DNA of 33,070 nucleotides, from the NCBI GenBank assembly GCA_021803425.1, contig JAJZLN010000008.1:1-33070 (forward strand), given 5' to 3'. Below the pieces are notes generated by a model that was given only the letters and a program-made list of their open reading frames with translations, searched no databases and was not told the origin of the DNA. The stretch is from Microcaldota archaeon (GTDB lineage: Archaea > Micrarchaeota > Micrarchaeia > Micrarchaeales > CABMGC01). How positions within the stretch are numbered: the first letter of the stretch is position 1; every line of letters begins with the position of its first letter. The translations under genes and the position numbers were made by a program. Below, piece after piece: positions 26,077 to 33,070 of this stretch.

Positions 26077-27780
26077 TCAGCTGCTTTTTGATTTCAGCAG
26101 TATCGCAAGCCCGCTATAATTATAAATCAAATAATTTCCATTGAATACGGCGCTGTCATTTTCTATTGAAGCATCGGTCATATTCTGATAATTCTGCACC
26201 TGATAGCCGCTCACTGCAGATTCGCTTATCTGCGGATTAAAATCTGAAAGTATATACTGGGGATAAAACCACATCAGCTGCGCAAACCCATATTTGTCCC
26301 CCATATATGTGGAACTATTGCTTCCAAGCCTGAGGATATTGTAGCCTTCCGGACCAGACGGTATCAATTCCAGGTATTTTCTGTTGAACAGATGCGGCAT
26401 GGTGAAAAACGGCGCCATAACGCTTGCGTTTTCTGGCAACAAAGCAATCATAGAATTCAGCTGCTGTATTTGTGACCGGGCAGATTGGTTGGTATAAAAA
26501 AGGAACGCCTGCTGGAAGTTATATACATTTATTGAATATACGAAATACGGCCACAGCAGTAATAATGCCACCATGAATATAGGTATTGAAATTATAATAT
26601 ATTTCCCAACTTTATGCCCGTATTCGAGAAATGAAAAGCGGAAGTTGTTTTCGGAAGCTTTGCGATCAATGTTTTTAAGTGACAATATTGCGATTACTGC
26701 AGATCCTCCCAGACTGAATCCAAAATACTGGTACCACGGAAATATAAATGCCGAATTTCCAATCACAAACAGTTCGAAAATCCATGGCGATACGAAAAGG
26801 ACCGCAAATATCGGATCAAACAGCCCTCCGAGCCCGAAGCTTACGAACACTATAAGAAGCGCAAAAGCCACGTACGCAAGCATTGGCATGTATCCTGATG
26901 GCATTGGGTGCAACTTAAGGCCCGCGCCAACAGAAGCAAACTGCCCTGATACTGTATTAAGCACCTGCAGGGACGAAGGCAAATCCGGATACTGTCCGGC
27001 AACATATGCGTTGCTTAATGAGTTGATAATGTATCCGTATATAATCAGCACAGCAACAGAAACAACTATCGCTATCAGCGAATATTTCAACCAAAGTCTT
27101 CTTGTAGTTGCGTCATTTTCCCTTACGATTGCATATATTGCCATAGTGACAGCAAATGCCAGTGCAATGAACGGCGCAATCTCCATTGTACCTAAAAGCA
27201 ACAGCAGTGAACCAACAAATGGATATATCCTCTTCTTGAAATAAAAGTAAAAAGTGAGTATAAATAACAACGGTATCATCATTTCGGCGTGATAATCAAA
27301 TATCAGTATGCCAAATGTACCTGGGTTTATCAGGAACGCCAAACACAGGAGCAACGATATCTTTTCATTTTTTATTATATCTCTCGATACAAGGAATATT
27401 ACTAATCCCGTGGCAGAAACTACAAGTGTCTGAATAATCAAGAGGCTAAGTGCGGAAGTAAATACTGCGAATATTGGAAGTATTAAAAGCTGGTCAATAG
27501 CTATGTGGTTTGCAAACACAAAATATTGGAGTCCATGGACTGCAGAAGCAAAATTGATATGGTAATACATGTCGAACGCAAACAAGCCAAGGTCGCTATA
27601 TTCATGGTATGTATTGTATGCGTTCAATGAAAATACCGACCAGTAAAAGATGCTTATCACGGTGGCTATCACTGAGGCTATAAAGTACTTGCTTTTAAAT
27701 AGTGAGTTCTCAACAGGTCCGCCAGAATGATAATCTTGATGTTCCACGCCGGACGTAGCACTGTCCATAAACATCTGCAA
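26077..27780 (-). CDS. polytopic membrane protein, DUF2079-like
   Basis: SDLGLFAFDMYYHI, FDYHAEMMIPLL, many TM helices. Confidence 0.75.
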   Translation of the reverse strand: MQMFMDSATSGVEHQDYHSGGPVENSLFKSKYFIASVIATVISIFYWSVFSLNAYNTYHEYSDLGLFAFDMYYHINFASAVHGLQYFVFANHIAIDQLLILPIFAVFTSALSLLIIQTLVVSATGLVIFLVSRDIIKNEKISLLLCLAFLINPGTFGILIFDYHAEMMIPLLFILTFYFYFKKRIYPFVGSLLLLLGTMEIAPFIALAFAVTMAIYAIVRENDATTRRLWLKYSLIAIVVSVAVLIIYGYIINSLSNAYVAGQYPDLPSSLQVLNTVSGQFASVGAGLKLHPMPSGYMPMLAYVAFALLIVFVSFGLGGLFDPIFAVLFVSPWIFELFVIGNSAFIFPWYQYFGFSLGGSAVIAILSLKNIDRKASENNFRFSFLEYGHKVGKYIIISIPIFMVALLLLWPYFVYSINVYNFQQAFLFYTNQSARSQIQQLNSMIALLPENASVMAPFFTMPHLFNRKYLELIPSGPEGYNILRLGSNSSTYMGDKYGFAQLMWFYPQYILSDFNPQISESAVSGYQVQNYQNMTDASIENDSAVFNGNYLIYNYSGLAILLKSKSS

Positions 27781-27885
27781 TTAATCCCTCCTGATAACTA
27801 TTTAAATTCACGTTACCTGCAAGCGCCCAATCAGCAATTTCGCTGACAAATAAGTATATATACCAAGATAAAGTAAATAACATCA

Positions 27886-28239
27886 GTGGGGGAAGTGGCA
27901 CAAGAAATCATTTCAAGGCCAGCTGCCAAGTTAGAGCTAAGGTCACTTCTGTTCATGCAGCTAAGATCGCCTGAAATGGCAGAAAACACCGAGCTTGCTG
28001 CACTTGCAAGGGACAAAAAGCCAGAAAAAGAGCCTGAAAAGAGGGAGCGCGAAGATGTAAATACAATAGGCAAGCAAGGCGAATTCAGGACCGTGCCTTT
28101 CACAATAACAAACGTAGAAGGAATAGGCAGGGTAGACTACGGAACATTCTCATTCATAGTTTCAAGCGCTAACGTAAAGGCGGAGAAAAGGCCGATATTC
28201 GGAGAGAAAATGTCGGGCTTTGCAACTTTTAGCGATTAG
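27886..28239 (+). CDS. hypothetical protein with charged middle region
   Basis: 117-aa ORF; TATA-like AAGTATATATACC at 27852-27864 about 25-30 nt upstream of the GTG start. Confidence 0.6.
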   Translation: MGEVAQEIISRPAAKLELRSLLFMQLRSPEMAENTELAALARDKKPEKEPEKREREDVNTIGKQGEFRTVPFTITNVEGIGRVDYGTFSFIVSSANVKAEKRPIFGEKMSGFATFSD

Positions 28240-28302
28240 ATAATCGCACCTCCTTCCTGGCAGAGTACAGAAGCCGCATCTATTATGCTCCGTTATGTGT
28301 GG

Positions 28303-28731
28303 TTACGCTATCTTCAGCAACCTCTTCAATTTCCTGCTCTTGAAGCCAGAGGCCCCGAAGGGCTTTAATCTGACTATCCTTGATCCGAGATTATTTTCAT
28401 CAATAAAATGCATCAGGTATTTCATGTCAACCTTCTGGTCGTACCCAAGAACTATGTAATCCGGTTTATACCTAATTAATACTCTGTAGATGTCATTCCA
28501 TTTATCTATACGGTCTCCAAGCACGGCCCTGTCAACAAATCTCAACGCGCTTATGATATCGAGCCGCGATTTCTCATCCAGCACCGGCCTTTTTCCCTTG
28601 AGCTTTTCCACGCTCTTGTCCCTTGCAACAACCACTGTAAGCTTTCCATACCTGCTTGCTCCTTTAAGGTAATGTAGATGCCCGGGATGCAGTATATCAA
28701 AAGATCCGAATGCTATCGCTGTTTTTGGCAT
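28303..28731 (-). CDS. ribL: cytidylyltransferase-like nucleotidyltransferase, likely archaeal FAD synthase (RibL type)
   Basis: GSFDILHPGHLHYLKGA, RPVLDEKSRLDIISALRFVD, VLGYDQK. Confidence 0.85.
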   Translation of the reverse strand: MPKTAIAFGSFDILHPGHLHYLKGASRYGKLTVVVARDKSVEKLKGKRPVLDEKSRLDIISALRFVDRAVLGDRIDKWNDIYRVLIRYKPDYIVLGYDQKVDMKYLMHFIDENNLGSRIVRLKPFGASGFKSRKLKRLLKIA

Positions 28732-28742
28732 TTTTTATCACT

Positions 28743-30188
28743 CTAAGAAAAATTCAGGAAGAGGAACCTTGGCCTGTATATTGACGCGTTGTTGCCTCCT
28801 CCGTTTACGCTGTACGAAAGCACTATCGAATTCCCGCTGCTCAGTTCGGGATGCACCAAGGGCTCGTACGTGAACACGCCGTCGCTCTTGGGATATTCGT
28901 TCTGTTCGGGAGTGGAGTATATCACTTTGCCGTCAATGAACGGACCGGAAGGACTGCATGATGAATACATGTATATGTTGTTGCTCAGGTACGGGAACAG
29001 GCCGAAGAGCAGGTATCTGTTGCGGAATTTGATTACAGACGCTCCGCTTCCGAGAAACGGGCCTATTACAGCCAAGTTGCTTGGATTTGTTGACCATCTG
29101 CTTCCATTGAAGTACTGCATAGGGCTAAGTATATTTGTACCTCTGATTCTTTCAACGAACACATATGCATTCTGCACTCCGTAGATATACGTATAATTGC
29201 CGTCCTTAAGGGTCCAGCTTGGCGACGTGTTTGCGGCAAGATTTATTTGGGTAATGTTCTTAACTGTCAGGTTCTTTGCAAAGAATGATGCAACTGTCTC
29301 TCCCAAATCCAATCCGTTGTTGGATTGCTGTTGGCTTAGGACCTGAAGCACGTTTCCATCAAGATTCGGGGCGCCCATCCAGAAGTATGAGTTCGGCTGT
29401 ATTGGGCTTATCATTCCCTGCCCCCCGTTGCTTCTGTTGTAAAGTGTAGCCACAAGCTTCCCGTCCTGTTCCAGCACGAATGAGTTGTGTATGAACTGCC
29501 ATGGATTGCGCGTGCCGTTTATTACCCTTGCAGTTCCAGTATCCCCAAATATCCAGGCGTCAGTGCCGTTAGGCAGCAGCACCGAATATGCGCCGTCGCC
29601 TCCGGACCAATTGCCCCCTACATTGGAATCTCCGTACTGGCCGAAGAGATTTTCAAGCGCAACGTCCGGAGTGACCGTAAGGTTTGCATCTCCAAGGGTG
29701 CAGTTTGAGGAGTAATTTGCTGTCTGTGGATGAAGCGTAAAGGTTGCCGTCTCAATGGCCCCCGAATCTGGAAGTTTCACATTAAAGTTGCCGTAAAAGC
29801 ATGGTGCAGTTCCTTTGGAGCTATAGAATCCGCTGAGAACAGGCGTATTGTACTCCCCAGGGCTTTCGGCGCACAGAAACTTCAGACTCGCATTTTCGCT
29901 GTAGTTGACTTGCACAAATCCGCCATTGCTTCCGCCTGCGCACACGATTTTGCCATTGACATCTGCACATAATGCGCCTCCGTTCGAAGCGCATGCCCAC
30001 CGTGGATTGCATTGCAGTGTCAATATGCGCGGAGCCAGTGAAAGTCCGGAATTATTTGCAGCAGAATTATTTCCATTCACGCTGCTTTCACTGGTTACGG
30101 AAGGCACCGCTCCAAACTTCACAAAATACACAGCTGCAGCCGCAACTGCAACAAGAAACAGTACAACAGCTGCAAGCTTCATATTCAT
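28743..30188 (-). CDS. secreted/membrane-anchored protein, DUF4185/DUF5005-like beta-propeller candidate, rich in N-glycosylation sequons
   Basis: N-terminal hydrophobic anchor; GGDGAYSVLLPNGTDAWIFGDTGTARV and YEPLVHPELSSGNSIVLSYSVN resemble five-bladed glycosidase-like propellers. Confidence 0.7.
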   Translation of the reverse strand: MNMKLAAVVLFLVAVAAAAVYFVKFGAVPSVTSESSVNGNNSAANNSGLSLAPRILTLQCNPRWACASNGGALCADVNGKIVCAGGSNGGFVQVNYSENASLKFLCAESPGEYNTPVLSGFYSSKGTAPCFYGNFNVKLPDSGAIETATFTLHPQTANYSSNCTLGDANLTVTPDVALENLFGQYGDSNVGGNWSGGDGAYSVLLPNGTDAWIFGDTGTARVINGTRNPWQFIHNSFVLEQDGKLVATLYNRSNGGQGMISPIQPNSYFWMGAPNLDGNVLQVLSQQQSNNGLDLGETVASFFAKNLTVKNITQINLAANTSPSWTLKDGNYTYIYGVQNAYVFVERIRGTNILSPMQYFNGSRWSTNPSNLAVIGPFLGSGASVIKFRNRYLLFGLFPYLSNNIYMYSSCSPSGPFIDGKVIYSTPEQNEYPKSDGVFTYEPLVHPELSSGNSIVLSYSVNGGGNNASIYRPRFLFLNFS

Positions 30189-30268
30189 GAATTACAATTA
30201 TTGCATCAAGCATAAAAAAGCTTTGCAAATAATTCAGTTACGTCATAAATCACGCAGTTGGCGTAGAA

Positions 30269-30280
30269 ACATATAAATAT
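30269..30280 (+). promoter_or_regulatory. distal TATA-box candidate for thermosome
   Basis: ACATATAAATAT. Confidence 0.45.
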
Positions 30281-30342
30281 ATTTCTTAACCATTATACAT
30301 TGTAAATTTTCAATATCTTAATATGCAAATATTAGGTATTCC

Positions 30343-30355
30343 TGTTTATAAAATA
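30343..30355 (+). promoter_or_regulatory. proximal TATA-box candidate for thermosome
   Basis: TGTTTATAAAATA about 26 nt upstream of ATG 30374. Confidence 0.45.
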
Positions 30356-30373
30356 TAAAAAAGAGATGAGAAT

Positions 30374-32035
30374 ATGGCAGAAAATCAACTAGGAGGACAA
30401 CAGTATATGGTGTTGCCTGAAGGAGCAAGCAGACTTCTTGGAAAGGAAGCACAAAGGACGAATATTGCAGTCGGATATGCAGTGGCAAGCATTGTAAAGA
30501 CCACACTGGGCCCTAAGGGAATGGACAAGATGCTTGTCAGCGAGCTTGGAGACATAGTCATAACTAACGATGGAGCTACAATCCTAGAAGAAATGAATGT
30601 TGAGCATCCAGTAGCCAAGATACTTGTCGAAGTTGCAAAGACGCAGGACAAAGAGGTGGGTGACGGAACAACATCTGCAGTGATAATAGCAGGGGATCTC
30701 TTGAGGAATGCAGGCAATCTCCTTGATCAGGGCATACCGCCGGCAGCAATAATAAAAGGTTACATGATTGCCAGGGAGAAGGCGCTGGACTTTGCAAAAG
30801 ACGTTTCCAACAGCATATCCGTAAATGACGAAGACAAGCTTGAGAGGATAGCAAGGATATCAATAGGCTCAAAGAATATCGGCAGCGATGAAACCAAGAA
30901 GCACCTTACTGAAATAGCGATAAGCGCAATAAAACAGGTTGCGACAAAGGAAGGAAACAAGATATCAATAGACAGGGATCTCATAAAGCTCGAGAAGAAG
31001 GAAGGCGGAAGCATAGAGGACACAGAGCTGATAAACGGTGTTCTCATAGACAAGGAAATGGCGCATTCAGGAATGCCAAAGTCAATAAAGAATGCATCCA
31101 TAGCCTTGCTTGACGTTGCACTCGAGATAGAGAAGACGGAGACAGACGCAAAGATAGAGATAACTTCTCCGGACCAGATGCAGGCGTTCCTGCAGCAGGA
31201 AGAGAAGATGCTCAAGGACATGGTGGAAAAGATAATAAAATCCAAGGCTAACGTCGTATTTGTCCAGAAGGGAATAGATGATGTGGCCCAGCATTTTCTG
31301 GCCAAGGCCGGAATAGCCGCAATAAGGAGGGTAAAGAAGAGCGATATTGAGAAGCTCGTAAAGGCAACAGGAGCAAGGATGGTAACAAGCCTTGATGACC
31401 TTTCAAAGGATGATCTTGGGTTCGCAGGGCTCGTCGAAGAGAGGAAGGTTTCCGGAGAGCAGATGGTCTTCGTGGAGAAATGCAAGGATCCGAAGAGCGT
31501 CACTATATTCATAAGGGGAGGCACAAAGCAGTCTGCAGACGAAGTCGAGAGGGCCATAACAGACGTCATGGGCGCATTGTCAAGTGCAATAGAAGACGGC
31601 AAGTACGTGACTGGCGGAGGAAGCACAGAAATACAGGTTGCAATGAAGCTCAGGGAGATGGCAACAGACATCGGCGGCAGGGAGCAGCTCGCAATACAGG
31701 CATTTGCAGACTCGCTTGAGGTAATACCGAAAGCCTTAGCTGACAGCGCAGGAATGGATCCTATAGACACGCTCGTGCAGCTCAGGTCAAAGCACAAGCC
31801 CGCCTCAGGAAAAAGCTTCGGAATAGATGTGTACACTAATCAGATTGCAGACATGGAGAAGCTCGGAGTTATAGAGCCGCTAAAGGTAAAGGCGCAGGCA
31901 ATAACCAGCGCAACAGAGGCTACAGTTTCGATACTCAGGATAGACGACATGATAAGCTCAAAGGGCACAAGGCCTGCTGGCGGAGGAATGCCTGGCGGCA
32001 TGCCTCCTGGCGGCATGGGCGGCATGGAGGACTAA
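30374..32035 (+). CDS. thsA: thermosome (group II chaperonin) subunit
   Basis: [37 protein letters not shown]-rich C-terminus [18 protein letters not shown]. Confidence 0.97.
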   Translation: MAENQLGGQQYMVLPEGASRLLGKEAQRTNIAVGYAVASIVKTTLGPKGMDKMLVSELGDIVITNDGATILEEMNVEHPVAKILVEVAKTQDKEVGDGTTSAVIIAGDLLRNAGNLLDQGIPPAAIIKGYMIAREKALDFAKDVSNSISVNDEDKLERIARISIGSKNIGSDETKKHLTEIAISAIKQVATKEGNKISIDRDLIKLEKKEGGSIEDTELINGVLIDKEMAHSGMPKSIKNASIALLDVALEIEKTETDAKIEITSPDQMQAFLQQEEKMLKDMVEKIIKSKANVVFVQKGIDDVAQHFLAKAGIAAIRRVKKSDIEKLVKATGARMVTSLDDLSKDDLGFAGLVEERKVSGEQMVFVEKCKDPKSVTIFIRGGTKQSADEVERAITDVMGALSSAIEDGKYVTGGGSTEIQVAMKLREMATDIGGREQLAIQAFADSLEVIPKALADSAGMDPIDTLVQLRSKHKPASGKSFGIDVYTNQIADMEKLGVIEPLKVKAQAITSATEATVSILRIDDMISSKGTRPAGGGMPGGMPPGGMGGMED

Positions 32036-32101
32036 TAAAGTCCTCTGTGGCAAAATTCCGGTTTTTGCATATATCTTCTTACGATCTAAAGATACTACTA
32101 T

Positions 32102-32125
32102 AACAAAATACACTGTTATTTTGTT
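32102..32125. repeat. perfect 9-bp inverted repeat with 6-nt loop
   Basis: AACAAAATA cactgt TATTTTGTT between thermosome and the repeat protein. Confidence 0.85.
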
Positions 32126-32179
32126 GAATTTGGAAAGCAATAAATAGGATGGATGCAGTATTATGAAACAGATGTATTG

Positions 32180-33070
32180 ATGCCCAGCGTAAGGGATGAG
32201 CTAGATAAAATAAGGGAATATGCAGGGATCGAGGCGGAGTCAGCAGCAGCTGATGCAGCAGGAAAATTTGACGGTAAAGTTGCACTGGAAGTTGCACGTG
32301 GATTGGAGCGTGCTGCACTGTTCCTCCAAGACAAGGACGCAGTGATACAGAGTGCGCAGATACTATCCTCAGATGAAATCGTTAAGGCCGTAAGCAGGTA
32401 CGACGGCGCTGCGGCAGAAGTAATTGCAATGAATCTGACGAGTGCTGCACTGTCCCAAGACAAAGACGCAGTGGTACAGATTGCGCAGATACTATCCTCA
32501 GACGAAATCGTTAAGGCCGTAAGCAGGCACGTCGGCGCTGCGGCAAAAGGAATTGCGTGGGATCTGTCTGCTGCTGCACTATACCTCAGAGATAAGGATG
32601 CAGTGATACAGATTGCGCAAGTCGTAAGCAGGTACGACGGCGCTGCGGCAGAAGAAATTGCATGGGATCTGTATGTTGCTGCACTGTCCCTCAAAGATGC
32701 AGGCATGATGACAAAATATATAACGATGCTTGATACTGTAAACAAACTCGGAATGGCTGATAAAATAGATCCTACTTCAGGTGCAAAGATTGTGAAAGAG
32801 GGATTAGATGCGCTTGTAACCGACAAAAATAGCCTGTGGTCATGTCTTGCATATGTAGATAGCGGCTGCAAGTTTCCGAAACCAACGAACCGGAACATCG
32901 GCAGCTATAAATCAATAGTTAATGATTTTGTGAAATCAGAATACGGGATTAATGTGCAATTGAATTTGGATCAGATATCACTGCTTGCTTCGCTAAAAGA
33001 CAATACCTGCAATAGCATTGTGGAATTTGTAAATGCATCTGCGCCGCAACATGAGATGGTGTACACTATT
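32180..33070 (+). CDS. helical (HEAT-like) tandem repeat protein; 3' end outside window
   Basis: Manual translation from ATG 32180: MPSVRDELDKIREYAGIEAESAAADAAGKFDGKVALEVARGLERAALFLQDKDAVIQSAQILSSDEIVKAVSRYDGAAAEVIAMNL...; open to window end, so absent from the + strand track. Confidence 0.8.
   Translation, partial: MPSVRDELDKIREYAGIEAESAAADAAGKFDGKVALEVARGLERAALFLQDKDAVIQSAQILSSDEIVKAVSRYDGAAAEVIAMNLTSAALSQDKDAVVQIAQILSSDEIVKAVSRHVGAAAKGIAWDLSAAALYLRDKDAVIQIAQVVSRYDGAAAEEIAWDLYVAALSLKDAGMMTKYITMLDTVNKLGMADKIDPTSGAKIVKEGLDALVTDKNSLWSCLAYVDSGCKFPKPTNRNIGSYKSIVNDFVKSEYGINVQLNLDQISLLASLKDNTCNSIVEFVNASAPQHEMVYTI
32311..32700 (+). repeat. tandem repeats, about 129 bp (43 aa) unit, last unit shortened
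   Basis: KDAVIQSAQILSSDEIVKAVSRYDGAAAE / KDAVVQIAQILSSDEIVKAVSRHVGAAAK / KDAVIQIAQ---------VVSRYDGAAAE; gttaaggccgtaagcagg at 32381 and 32510. Confidence 0.9.

Noticed and set aside
26573-27244. 223-aa plus-strand ORF within the DUF2079-like gene
   Set aside because: Antisense to a multi-TM protein with coherent hydrophobic pattern; no independent support
30760-31836. 358-aa minus-strand ORF antisense to thermosome
   Set aside because: Low-complexity S/F/I-rich translation typical of the reverse complement of a highly expressed gene; the sense strand is unambiguous thermosome
32163-32180. Micro-ORF ATGAAACAGATGTATTGA (MKQMY*) overlapping the ATG at 32180
   Set aside because: Likely at or upstream of the predicted transcription start; too short to support without data
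32161-32898. 245-aa minus-strand ORF with repeats
   Set aside because: Its repeats mirror the sense-strand helical repeats; sense ORF from 32180 is open to the window end with sensible composition
1-33070. tRNA, rRNA, CRISPR arrays, transposases
   Set aside because: No T-loop-like GGTTCRANNCC in intergenic gaps, no regularly spaced repeats, no transposase/integrase motifs seen by eye; tRNAscan-SE and a CRISPR finder would be decisive

Overview
Gene-dense archaeal chromosomal segment. Gene content and small compact genes suggest a DPANN/Micrarchaeota (ARMAN-like) genome; this placement is inference only. Recognisable blocks: (i) a minus-strand operon Mrp/NBP35 ATPase - Orc1/Cdc6 - Mre11-like nuclease; (ii) the archaeal exosome superoperon psmA - SBDS - Rrp4 - Rrp41 - Rrp42 - eL43 - [unknown 124 aa] - RpoP, where RpoP (43 aa) is absent from the supplied ORF track; (iii) histone - Zn-ribbon protein - PRC-barrel; (iv) MetRS divergent from MCM, followed by a presenilin-like GxGD protease, thioredoxin and HisRS; (v) an envelope/N-glycosylation block (AglB/STT3, GT4, DUF2079-like protein, sequon-rich secreted beta-propeller-like protein); (vi) thermosome, then a truncated helical-repeat protein with near-identical tandem units. 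I found no rRNA, tRNA, CRISPR array, transposase or intein by eye. Most interesting leads: an origin-like cluster of short repeats around an AT-rich stretch upstream of mrp-cdc6; two genes (MetRS and presenilin-like) whose reading frames appear to need a non-ATG/GTG/TTG start, plausibly CTG; an unknown gene embedded in the exosome superoperon; an AglB with an N-terminal charged coiled-coil; and recently duplicated repeats in the last gene.
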